Assembly: GCF_019916025.1 (NCBI RefSeq)
Contig: NZ_CP079737.1
Coordinates: 1,240,001 to 1,304,000 of the forward strand
DNA: 64,000 nt
Direction of reading: 5' to 3'
Origin: Paraclostridium bifermentans
GTDB taxonomy: Bacteria; Bacillota; Clostridia; Peptostreptococcales; Peptostreptococcaceae
In this document: in pieces, positions 29,064 through 36,899 of the stretch
Layout of the letters: the number at the start of each line of letters is the position of its first letter
How positions within the stretch are numbered: position 1 is the stretch's first letter
Program-made: the position numbers and the translations under genes
The notes under the pieces: generated by a model
Seen by the model: the letters and a program-made list of their open reading frames with translations, nothing else
Database searches by the model: none
Told to the model about the DNA's origin: nothing

Positions 29064-30659
29064 TTGGATATAGCTATAAATTTGATTGGCGGATTAGGGC
29101 TATTTTTATATGGGATGAATTTAATGGGGAATGGTCTACAAAAGTCAGCCGGTGAGAAGTTAAAGAAAATTATAGGATTACTCACAAGTAATATATTTAT
29201 GGGTGTTTTGGTTGGTACAGTTGTAACTGGAATTATACAAAGTAGTAGTGCAACTACGGTTATGGTAGTTGGATTTGTAAATGCAGGTATAATGAGTTTG
29301 ACACAAGCAATAGGAGTAATAATGGGAGCTAATATAGGAACTACTATAACAGCTCAATTAGTATCATTTAACCTAGAAGGTTTAGCTCCAATAGCCTTAG
29401 GTATTGGTATTGTTCTATTTCTATTTACTAAAAAGGCAAAGATAAAAAATATTGCAGAAATATTAATTGGATTTGGGATATTATTTACAGGTATGGAGTT
29501 TATGAAAGATGCAGTAGGACCTTTAGCTGAGTATCAAGGATTTAGAGATGCGCTTGTATACTTTGGACAGCACCAGTTTTTAGGTATTTTAGCTGGATTT
29601 GCTATTACTGGAATAGTTCAAAGTTCAAGTGCTTCTATGGGGATGTTAATAGCACTAGCTACTCAAGGCTTAATACCTATAACATCTGCACTTCCAATAT
29701 TATATGGAGATAACATTGGGACTTGTGTGACATCTTTATTATCTAGTATAGGAGCTAATACAAATGCAAAAAGAGCAGCGGTAATGCATTTAACATTTAA
29801 TATTATAGGAACATTATTATTTGTATTAATTTTAAATAAGCCTATAGTTGCATTAGTAACGAGTATAAATCCTGGGGATGCAGCAAGACAAATAGCAAAT
29901 GCACATACTTTATTTAATTTAATAAATGTTATAATTTTAATTCCTTTTGCTAAGTTTATAGTAAATATAGCAATTAAATTAGTGCCAGATAAAGATGAAA
30001 AAGAAAGCAAAGAAACAAAATACTTAGATGAAAGAATGTTAGAAACACCGTCTATTGCACTTGGAAATGTTGTAAAAGAAATTGTAAGTATGGGAAATCA
30101 GGCGAAAGAAAGCTTACAAAACGCAATAAATTCATTTTTAGATCAAGATAATGAAAAAGCTCTTAAGTGTTTAGAACAAGAAAAAAATATAAATAAATTG
30201 CAAAAACACATTTTAAACTATTTACTAAAATTATCCAAATGTCCACTGGATGATAACGAAAGAGAATTAGTTGATCTAATGTTTAACACTGTTAATGATA
30301 TAGAAAGAATTGGAGATCATGCTGAAAATATTGCTGAATTAGCTCAATCATCTATGGACTCTAGTATAAATTTATCTAGTCAAAGTCAAACTGAAACTAA
30401 AGAAATATATGATAAAGTTTTACTTAGTATAGAGTATGCTATTAAAGCATTGCAAGAAAATGATCAAGCTTTAGCTCAAAAAGTTTTGGAAATAGAAAAT
30501 GAAGTAGATGCTATGGATAAAGCATTTAGATCAAATCATATGTCAAGATTAAATCAAAGTAAGTGCAGTGTTGATTCTGGTGTTTTATATTTAGATTTGC
30601 TTAGCAATTTAGAAAGAATTGCAGACCATTCTTTAAATATTGCACAAAGAGTAATGTAA
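29064..30659 (+). CDS. Na+/phosphate cotransporter-like protein with PhoU-like tail
   Basis: 531 residues. The N-terminal two thirds are the NptA/PF02690 membrane domain, with duplicated QSSSA motifs: VVTGIIQSSSATTVMVVGF and ITGIVQSSSASMGMLIALATQ. The last 200 residues are a helical PhoU-like domain (FNTVNDIERIGDHAENIAEL, then LSNLERIADHSLNIAQRV). It starts with TTG, the AGGAGG at 29051 being seven bases before it. The family takes up phosphate with Na+, which would fit the sodium gradient this organism seems to make. Own terminator follows. Confidence 0.92.
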   Translation: MDIAINLIGGLGLFLYGMNLMGNGLQKSAGEKLKKIIGLLTSNIFMGVLVGTVVTGIIQSSSATTVMVVGFVNAGIMSLTQAIGVIMGANIGTTITAQLVSFNLEGLAPIALGIGIVLFLFTKKAKIKNIAEILIGFGILFTGMEFMKDAVGPLAEYQGFRDALVYFGQHQFLGILAGFAITGIVQSSSASMGMLIALATQGLIPITSALPILYGDNIGTCVTSLLSSIGANTNAKRAAVMHLTFNIIGTLLFVLILNKPIVALVTSINPGDAARQIANAHTLFNLINVIILIPFAKFIVNIAIKLVPDKDEKESKETKYLDERMLETPSIALGNVVKEIVSMGNQAKESLQNAINSFLDQDNEKALKCLEQEKNINKLQKHILNYLLKLSKCPLDDNERELVDLMFNTVNDIERIGDHAENIAELAQSSMDSSINLSSQSQTETKEIYDKVLLSIEYAIKALQENDQALAQKVLEIENEVDAMDKAFRSNHMSRLNQSKCSVDSGVLYLDLLSNLERIADHSLNIAQRVM

Positions 30660-30697
30660 AAACAAGTAAGCCTAAATGCTTACTTGTTTTTTATTTT
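30658..30697 (+). terminator. Intrinsic terminator of the Na+/phosphate gene
   Basis: Arms 30658-30671 and 30678-30691 are perfect 14-bp complements around CTAAAT, followed by more T. Confidence 0.9.
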
Positions 30698-30750
30698 AAG
30701 GATATTATATTAAGCGAATTTTTTATATTTTAAATTGTACAGACATTAAA

Positions 30751-30798
30751 CCTAAGATATGTTTAATATAATTTATAAAAGACTAATTATATCTTAGG
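30751..30798. promoter_or_regulatory. 10-bp inverted repeat around a TATAAT box and touching a ribosome site
   Basis: CCTAAGATAT (30751-30760) and ATATCTTAGG (30789-30798) are perfect complements 28 bases apart. TATAAT (30767-30772) lies between them, and the right arm runs into the AGGAGG (30796-30801) of the next gene. It could be a repressor site over the promoter, or, if transcription starts further upstream, an RNA stem hiding the ribosome site. Confidence 0.45.
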
Positions 30799-30808
30799 AG
30801 GAATCAGC

Positions 30809-31303
30809 ATGATAATAGATGCAATAGAAGTAAAAGTGAAGAAAAATGATGTGAAAAAATTTGAGAGAGATAATATACCATTAATGAGTAAAGTGGTCCA
30901 ATTAAACCCTAGGATAAAAAATACAACTCTTAAGTACATAGAGCATAAAGTTATAACTTATGATATAGTTATTAAAATAAAAGGTAAAAATATATTTAAA
31001 CAAGATATAAATAGGAGCAAAATTACAATGTTAGTAAATACTCATACTGGGTTTTCAAAATCTATAACTAAAGCTCCAGATACATACAAAGTAAATATAT
31101 CTAAAAATAATATAAAAAAATCTGAAATGGATGAAATTCATATGCTAGAAAATATAAAAAATGAAATGATCAAAGTAATAAAAAATAATGTTATAAATAG
31201 TAAGTGTCATATACATGATATAAAAGTTTTAGACATTAAAAGTATATATAAGCCTTATTGGGTAGGTATATATAATGGAAAATCAGTATTACTAGAAGCA
31301 TAA
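30809..31303 (+). CDS. Hypothetical 164-residue cytoplasmic protein
   Basis: A basic, lysine- and isoleucine-rich protein with no signal peptide or membrane helix. I do not recognise the family. The C-terminal part (KSIYKPYWVGIYNGKSVLLEA) with a conserved-looking KPYW..Y pattern resembles a compact beta domain. It is a single gene between two terminators, with an AGGAGG ribosome site touching an inverted repeat (30751-30798). Confidence 0.7.
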   Translation: MIIDAIEVKVKKNDVKKFERDNIPLMSKVVQLNPRIKNTTLKYIEHKVITYDIVIKIKGKNIFKQDINRSKITMLVNTHTGFSKSITKAPDTYKVNISKNNIKKSEMDEIHMLENIKNEMIKVIKNNVINSKCHIHDIKVLDIKSIYKPYWVGIYNGKSVLLEA

Positions 31304-31308
31304 AAAAG

Positions 31309-31338
31309 AAAGCAGATATTAAAATATCTGCTTTTATT
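31309..31338. terminator. Bidirectional terminator
   Basis: Arms 31309-31320 and 31323-31334 are perfect 12-bp complements with GCAGATATT in the stem, between the convergent 164-residue gene and the PdaA-like gene. Confidence 0.85.
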
Positions 31339-32197
31339 TATTTTCTAAAATTTTTAAATCCGTATTATTAGATGATTTTTTATTTGTAAGATGGTCTAAG
31401 CTTTTTATTGTATAACCTTCTTGTTCCCAATGAGTTAAAACATCATCTAATATGTCTGCATTTGTTTTAGAATTAGGATGAAGAAGTAATACTGCTCCAG
31501 GATGAGTTCTAGAGAATATTTTTTCTTTAGCTTCTTCGTGACTAGGTTGTTTATCTTCATACCAGTCTACATAAGCAAAGCTCCAAAATATAGTGTCATA
31601 ACCTAATTGCTGAGTATATTCAAGTGATTTTTCGCTGAATTTACCCATAGGAGGTCTAAAATATTTAGGCATTTCTTTTCCTGTGATTTCTTTATACCTA
31701 TTTTCTACAGTTACAATTTCTTCTTTGAACTTATTAAAATCAGTTATACTAGCCATAGAAGGATGAGACTTTGAATGATTACAAACTAAATGTCCTTCTT
31801 CAGTCATTCTTTTTACCATTTCAGGATTTGATTTTAGGTAATGGTCTACTACGAAAAAAGCAGCAGGAGCATTATGTTTTTTTAAAGTGTTTAGTATTTT
31901 TTCTGTATTTCCACTTTCATACCCTGCATCAAAACTCAAATATAATACCTTTTCATTTGGATCTCCTACATAGTAAGCATTATATTTTTTGAAAAATGAA
32001 GCTTCTTTAATAGGTGTAGGCTGTTTTCCATCGTTTCGTGGATTAAAGTACCAACTATATTCTCTGGTTGTTGGATCTGTATTTAGTATTTGAGTTTTAA
32101 TTTTATCAAATAAATCAAGCTTACCACTAATCAAAAAACCTGAAATTATAAAAAATGCAATTATAAAAAAGGAGTTTCTTTTTTTTGATTTTTTCAT
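31334..32197 (-). CDS. pdaA: PdaA-like polysaccharide deacetylase (muramic delta-lactam type)
   Basis: 287 residues with an N-terminal membrane anchor (about 10-27) and a NodB domain. Family-specific motifs are YLSFDAGYE (motif 1, resembling the FDNGYE of PdaA), NHSKSHPSM (motif 2) and KYFRPPMGKFS (motif 3), with VLLLHPN near the end. PdaA removes the acetyl group of muramic acid on the way to the spore-cortex delta-lactam. The N-terminal REYSWYFNPRNDGKQPT segment is also typical of PdaA. Another deacetylase lies at 50527, but its motifs are of the general type. Confidence 0.88.
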   Translation of the reverse strand: MKKSKKRNSFFIIAFFIISGFLISGKLDLFDKIKTQILNTDPTTREYSWYFNPRNDGKQPTPIKEASFFKKYNAYYVGDPNEKVLYLSFDAGYESGNTEKILNTLKKHNAPAAFFVVDHYLKSNPEMVKRMTEEGHLVCNHSKSHPSMASITDFNKFKEEIVTVENRYKEITGKEMPKYFRPPMGKFSEKSLEYTQQLGYDTIFWSFAYVDWYEDKQPSHEEAKEKIFSRTHPGAVLLLHPNSKTNADILDDVLTHWEQEGYTIKSLDHLTNKKSSNNTDLKILENK

Positions 32198-32331
32198 TTT
32201 ATCACCTCTATAATTTAAACGTTAATTATATTTTTTACACATTATCCAAATATAATCTATGAAAAAATAGGATAAATAAATAAAAAATTAGGAAATAATA
32301 TATTAATATATGGAATTCAAAGGAGATAAAT

Positions 32332-32835
32332 ATGAAAAAGATAATAATAATATTTACTTTAATTATAATTTTTATAAATATAAATATTAGTGTATTTTGT
32401 AATGATAGCTATATAAATAATAAGTTAAATAAATTTATTGAAAATGATATAGAATCGAAGTATATAATAGCTTATGTAGATCATAACCTTGTAAATATAG
32501 ATGACATAAACATAAAGGAAAGTATTATAGAAAGGGTAGTAGATTATAATGAAACTAAATTAAATTTCTATCAATTAGAATTTGATAAAATGTATAAAAA
32601 AAACGTTAGAAATATGCAAACAAAACAAAATTTAAAATCAGAACTCAATATATTAAACGATATTAATACTTATAATAATATATGTATGCATAGATTTAAC
32701 TTTATAGACAATAAGCCAGATATAGTTAAAAGTTTAAAAGATATATATTTAAGTGGATATAAAATTGTATTAAAAGACAATAAGTTTAAATTAAAAGTAA
32801 ATCAAGAAATTTTAGAGTTAAAATATAAAAAATAG
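32332..32835 (+). CDS. Hypothetical exported protein, 167 residues
   Basis: A clear signal peptide (residues 1-23, a long Ile/Phe-rich core ending in VFCNDS) precedes a charged, mostly helical domain. I do not recognise the family. The mature part has a single cysteine-containing stretch (YNNICMHRFNF) and no evident enzymatic motif. AAAGGAG precedes the ATG and a terminator follows. It sits divergent to the PdaA-like gene, so a cell-envelope role is possible but not shown. Confidence 0.7.
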   Translation: MKKIIIIFTLIIIFININISVFCNDSYINNKLNKFIENDIESKYIIAYVDHNLVNIDDINIKESIIERVVDYNETKLNFYQLEFDKMYKKNVRNMQTKQNLKSELNILNDINTYNNICMHRFNFIDNKPDIVKSLKDIYLSGYKIVLKDNKFKLKVNQEILELKYKK

Positions 32836-32878
32836 AAATTAAACCTAAACACTTAGATTAAGTGTTTAGGTTTAATTT
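32836..32878. terminator. Bidirectional terminator, 20-bp perfect inverted repeat
   Basis: Arms 32836-32855 and 32859-32878 are perfect complements with loop GAT, between the convergent exported-protein gene and the kinase gene, whose stop lies inside the right arm. Confidence 0.9.
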
Positions 32879-33690
32879 GTAAGCTCATTTAAAAACATTT
32901 CAAACATAACTCCATCATTTCTGTCAGTGTCAAATTTAGATGTATATGAAATTACATTACTAATAAAATTATTAGCTTTAATAACACTATTTTTCAATGA
33001 ATGGCCATTTAATATCATACCAACAAGAATAGACGTGAATATATCGCCTGTTCCGCTATACGAAACATTATTAAAGTGTGAAGATGTAAAATAAGCTTCA
33101 TCTAAATTTTTATCAAATGATAAATTATAAATTTCATCTTCGATTTTTATGCCTGTAATAACAACCATACTGGGGCCTAAATTAGAAACTTCTTTTGCGA
33201 TACGAACTAGATTGGATTTGTCTAAGTTGGTATTATTTAAATTTTCTCCAATTAGAATAAGCGCTTCTGTTAAGTTAGGTGTAGCTATATCCGATTTTTG
33301 TACTAGGCTTTTTATTTTACTACACATTTCATTATCAAATATAGGATATAAATCTCCGTCATCGCCCATTACAGGATCTACGATTACTAATGAGTCCTTA
33401 TTATCATCTATAAATTTAGAGACTATATTAACTTGGTCCTTAGATCCTAAAAAACCACTATATATACAGTCAAAATATATATTAAGGTTATTCCAAACAT
33501 TTTTATATTTATTCATCTCGTTTGTCAAATCCAAAAATGAATACTCTGAAAATCCTGTTTGACTTGACAGTATGGCTGTTGGAAATGGGCAACATTGAAC
33601 TTTTAAAGCTGAAAGTATTGGAATAGCTACAGTTAAAGAACATCTTCCTATACCAGATAAATCATGAATAGCGGCCACTTTTTTTAACAT
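32872..33690 (-). CDS. Pyridoxal/pyridoxamine kinase family (PdxK/PdxY-like)
   Basis: A 272-residue ribokinase-fold enzyme. It opens AAIHDLSGIGRCSLTVAIPILSAL and contains IVDPVMGDDG, TPNLTEALIL and the anion-hole segment SYSGTGDIFTSILVG with the catalytic aspartate. These match vitamin B6 kinases, which make pyridoxal 5'-phosphate. Hydroxymethylpyrimidine kinases (ThiD) are the close alternative, but no thiamin genes are nearby. It is divergent from the exchanger gene at 33872, with two palindromes between. Confidence 0.85.
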   Translation of the reverse strand: MLKKVAAIHDLSGIGRCSLTVAIPILSALKVQCCPFPTAILSSQTGFSEYSFLDLTNEMNKYKNVWNNLNIYFDCIYSGFLGSKDQVNIVSKFIDDNKDSLVIVDPVMGDDGDLYPIFDNEMCSKIKSLVQKSDIATPNLTEALILIGENLNNTNLDKSNLVRIAKEVSNLGPSMVVITGIKIEDEIYNLSFDKNLDEAYFTSSHFNNVSYSGTGDIFTSILVGMILNGHSLKNSVIKANNFISNVISYTSKFDTDRNDGVMFEMFLNELTN

Positions 33691-33766
33691 AAAACAAACT
33701 CCTTTAAATAAAAATATAACTATATATTACTATTAATATTAATTAATTTATATAGATACATAAAAT

Positions 33767-33794
33767 TAATTAATTGTACTAGTACAATTAATTA
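33767..33794. repeat. 28-bp perfect palindrome in a divergent promoter region
   Basis: TAATTAATTGTACT (33767-33780) meets its exact reverse complement (33781-33794). It has no T-run and lies between divergent genes, so an operator is likelier than a terminator. A second weaker repeat follows: CTACTAAT and ATTAGTAG (33796-33828). Confidence 0.5.
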
Positions 33795-33871
33795 TCTACT
33801 AATTACTACATGTAATAAATATTAGTAGATATGGTTAATATAAATCTAAAAGAAAAAAGGAGTACAATTTT

Positions 33872-34825
33872 ATGAAGTATGTAATACTTTTGATTGGATT
33901 TATATTACTTATAAAGTCTGCCGATTACTTTGTTGTTGGAGCATCCTCAATTGCAAAGGCATTAAATATACCCACTATAATAATAGGTCTAACCATAGTA
34001 GCCTTTGGGACAAGTGCTCCAGAAGCAGCAGTAAGTATTTCTGCAGCTATGAAAGGACAAAATGATATAGCTATAGCAAACGTAGTAGGATCCAATATAT
34101 TTAATATACTATGTGTTTTAGGTATATCAGCAATTATAGCTCCTGTAAAGGTTCAAAAGACGACTATAATAAAAGAATTTCCATTTGCATTGTTAGCGTC
34201 ATTGGTTTTACTTATATTGTCTCACGATATAAAATTTCAAGGATACAATGAGAATGCACTTACAAGATCTGATGGTCTTATGTTGTTTGCATTGTTTTCT
34301 ATATTTATGTATTACTTATTGGAAATGGCATTATCTTCAAAGGAAGAAATGGATGTCGAACAAGGCAGTTCTAGAGATCCTATAGCAAAAAGTATACTGT
34401 TAAGCATAGGTGGCATTATAGGGATTATAATAGGTGGGAATTTAGTTGTAGATAGTGCTACAAATATAGCTATAGATTTAGGAATGAGTGAAAACTTAGT
34501 TGGACTTACTATAGTTTCTATAGGAACATCATTACCTGAACTTGTAACTAGTGTCGTAGCTGCAAGAAAAGGTGAGAGCGATATTGCCATGGGAAATATC
34601 ATAGGATCCAATATATTTAATATATTGTTTGTATTAGGCTCATCATCAATAATACATACTATACATGTACAACCTATCGTATTTGTAGATATGATTATTA
34701 TGTTAATTGTTACCGCTATTACTTATGTATTTGCAATAAGTAAAAAACAAGTTAATAGATTTGAGGGTGTAATTTTAACGGCAACATATATAGCATATAT
34801 GATATTTATAATTATAAGACAATAG
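33872..34825 (+). CDS. Calcium/sodium antiporter, CaCA family (YrbG-like)
   Basis: A 317-residue membrane protein with two inverted alpha repeats: AFGTSAPEAAVSISAAMKGQ followed by VVGSNIFNIL in the first half, and SIGTSLPELVTSVVAARKGE followed by IIGSNIFNIL in the second. The glutamate in each (S)PE motif is an ion ligand. The protein exchanges Na+ (or K+) for Ca2+. Residues 165-175 form the cytoplasmic loop between halves. It would draw on the sodium gradient. An attenuator-like or terminator hairpin follows. Confidence 0.93.
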   Translation: MKYVILLIGFILLIKSADYFVVGASSIAKALNIPTIIIGLTIVAFGTSAPEAAVSISAAMKGQNDIAIANVVGSNIFNILCVLGISAIIAPVKVQKTTIIKEFPFALLASLVLLILSHDIKFQGYNENALTRSDGLMLFALFSIFMYYLLEMALSSKEEMDVEQGSSRDPIAKSILLSIGGIIGIIIGGNLVVDSATNIAIDLGMSENLVGLTIVSIGTSLPELVTSVVAARKGESDIAMGNIIGSNIFNILFVLGSSSIIHTIHVQPIVFVDMIIMLIVTAITYVFAISKKQVNRFEGVILTATYIAYMIFIIIRQ

Positions 34826-34830
34826 CAGTT

Positions 34831-34880
34831 ATAGTTAAAAACTATATTTCATATAAGAAGTATAGTTTTTAACTATTTTA
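34831..34880 (+). terminator. Terminator of the exchanger gene
   Basis: Arms 34831-34846 and 34861-34876 are perfect 16-bp complements with a 14-base loop, followed by TTTTA. Confidence 0.7.
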
Positions 34881-34944
34881 CATAAAAATACCAAATATGA
34901 TAAAATTTGATATAAATCATTAAAATTGTTGGGGGAGAAATTAT

Positions 34945-36099
34945 ATGATATCGTTACCAGAGAAGTTCGAAGAGTTTAGTGAAGCTAGAAGAAATGGATT
35001 TATAAAAGCTAAAGAACTAAAAGAGAGCGGGAAAAAATTAGTTGGAGTATTTTGTGCATTTACTCCAGTTGAGATACCAATGGCTGCAAAGGCTGTAACA
35101 GTTGGAGTTTGTGGGGTAAGTGAAGAACCAATAGCTGAAGCTGAAAAAATATTACCAAGAAATCTTTGTCCACTTATAAAATCAAGTTTTGGACATGCAA
35201 TAACAGACACTTGTCCTTATTTTTATTTTTCAGATTTGTTAATAGCAGAGACTACATGTGATGGTAAAAAGAAAATGTATGAAGAACTAGCAAAAATTAA
35301 AGACTTACATTTAATGCAATTACCAAATAGTAAGCTTGGAAAACATTCATTTGACCTTTGGAAAAATGAAATAGTTGTTTTAAAGGAAGAAATAGAAAAT
35401 AAGTTTGAAGTTAAAATAACTGATGACGATATAAGAGATGCTATAAAAGATAAAAATGAAGAGAGAAGATTATTAAAAGAGTTTTATGAATTAGGTAAAT
35501 TAGTACCACCACCAATGAATGGATTTGATATGCATCAAGTTTTATATAACTCAGGATTTAAATTTGATAGAGATGAATTAAAACAAAGTATAAGAGATCT
35601 AACTGCATCTTTAAAAGAAAAGTATGAAAAAGGCGAAAGACCTGTAAGTGAAGATAAACCAAGAATACTTATAACAGGATGTCCAATAGGTGGAGTTAGT
35701 GAAAAAATAGTTAAAACTATAGAAGAAAGTGGTGCTGTAGTTGTTGCATATGAACTTTGTGGAGGAATTAGATCTAATGATGAGTTAGTTGATGAAAGTA
35801 ATCCAGATCCAATAGATGCAATTGCTAAAAAATATATAAATATAGCTTGTTCATGCATGGTAAATAATGATGCAAGAATAGAGTTAATAGATAGACTTAT
35901 GGATGAATACAAGATAGATGGAGTTATAGATGTTGTTCTTCAGGCTTGTCATACATTCAATGTAGAAAGTTATAGAATTAAACAATTTGTAAACAACGCT
36001 AAAAATAAACCGTACATGGCTATAGAAACAGATTATTCTAAATCTGATACAGAACAATTAAGAACTAGATTTGAAGCTTTTATAGAAATGATAGACTAA
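34945..36099 (+). CDS. Double-cubane cluster protein, 2-hydroxyacyl-CoA dehydratase D-subunit family
   Basis: 384 residues of the HgdB/FldC/BcrC-like fold (PF06050). Conserved cysteines occur in VGVFCAFTPVEIP, NLCPLIKSSFGHA, DTCPYFYFSDLLI, ITGCPIGG, CSCMV and QACHTF. A single such subunit paired with one activator, instead of two dehydratase subunits, is the arrangement of the double-cubane [8Fe-9S] protein (YjiM-like), which reduces small molecules at very low potential. The activator follows 13 bases later. A true 2-hydroxyacyl-CoA dehydratase would need a second subunit, which is absent. Natural substrate unknown. Confidence 0.85.
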   Translation: MISLPEKFEEFSEARRNGFIKAKELKESGKKLVGVFCAFTPVEIPMAAKAVTVGVCGVSEEPIAEAEKILPRNLCPLIKSSFGHAITDTCPYFYFSDLLIAETTCDGKKKMYEELAKIKDLHLMQLPNSKLGKHSFDLWKNEIVVLKEEIENKFEVKITDDDIRDAIKDKNEERRLLKEFYELGKLVPPPMNGFDMHQVLYNSGFKFDRDELKQSIRDLTASLKEKYEKGERPVSEDKPRILITGCPIGGVSEKIVKTIEESGAVVVAYELCGGIRSNDELVDESNPDPIDAIAKKYINIACSCMVNNDARIELIDRLMDEYKIDGVIDVVLQACHTFNVESYRIKQFVNNAKNKPYMAIETDYSKSDTEQLRTRFEAFIEMID

Positions 36100-36112
36100 G
36101 TAGGTGGATTTT

Positions 36113-36871
36113 ATGTACAGTATAGGTATAGACTCTGGATCTGTAGCAACAAAAGGTGTATTATTTGATGGAGAAAAAATAGTAAACAAAATTGTTATAC
36201 CAACAGGATGGAGTCCTAAGAACGCTTCATTAGAAGTTTATGAAAAACTTGCTAATGATATAGATAAAGATAAAATAAAAAAAGTTGTAGGAACAGGATA
36301 CGGAAGAGTGAGTATGGATTTTGTAGACAAAAAAGTTACAGAGATCACATGCCACGCAAAAGGAATACATTTTTTAAACAACAATATAAGAACGATATTA
36401 GATATTGGGGGCCAAGATAGTAAAGTTATAAACTTAGATAATGATGGAAATGTATCTAATTTTATAATGAATGATAAATGCGCAGCAGGAACAGGTCGCT
36501 TTTTACAAGTTACATCTAACTTATTAGGAAGTGATGTAGAAAGCATTGATAAGTTAGCTAAAGGTGCAATTCCACAAGATATATCAAGTATGTGTACTGT
36601 TTTTGCTGAATCAGAAATTATTAGTTTATTAGCAAAAAATATATCTAAAGAATCAATAGCATCAGGAATATTACAATCTATAGCAAATAGATCAAAGTCT
36701 ATGTTATCTAGAATTGATATATTAGATGAGATTGCATTTACTGGAGGGGTTGCTAAAAGTAATGTCTTAGTAAATATGATAGAAGAGAATTTAGGGAAGA
36801 AAATTTTTATAGCTAATGATACTCAAATAATAGGTGCATTAGGGGCTGCAATTATTGGATATAAAAAATAA
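36113..36871 (+). CDS. Activator ATPase of the double-cubane/dehydratase system (YjiL-like)
   Basis: About 252 residues, ASKHA fold, homologous to HgdC. It starts IGIDSGSVATKG (phosphate 1 loop) and holds the two cysteines that bind a [4Fe-4S] cluster at the dimer face: NDKCAAGTGRFL and SMCTVFAESE; DIGGQDSKV and FTGGVAKS complete the nucleotide site. It passes electrons to the partner protein using ATP. I start it at the ATG at 36113 because AGGTGG (36102-36107) lies just before it and would be inside the reading frame of the GTG at 36104. Confidence 0.92.
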   Translation: MYSIGIDSGSVATKGVLFDGEKIVNKIVIPTGWSPKNASLEVYEKLANDIDKDKIKKVVGTGYGRVSMDFVDKKVTEITCHAKGIHFLNNNIRTILDIGGQDSKVINLDNDGNVSNFIMNDKCAAGTGRFLQVTSNLLGSDVESIDKLAKGAIPQDISSMCTVFAESEIISLLAKNISKESIASGILQSIANRSKSMLSRIDILDEIAFTGGVAKSNVLVNMIEENLGKKIFIANDTQIIGALGAAIIGYKK

Positions 36872-36899
36872 AAAGGATGGCTATTAGCCATCCTTTTAT
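36871..36899. terminator. Bidirectional terminator
   Basis: AAAAGGATGGCTA (36871-36883) pairs with TAGCCATCCTTTT (36885-36897), between the convergent activator gene and NhaC-family gene. Confidence 0.9.
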
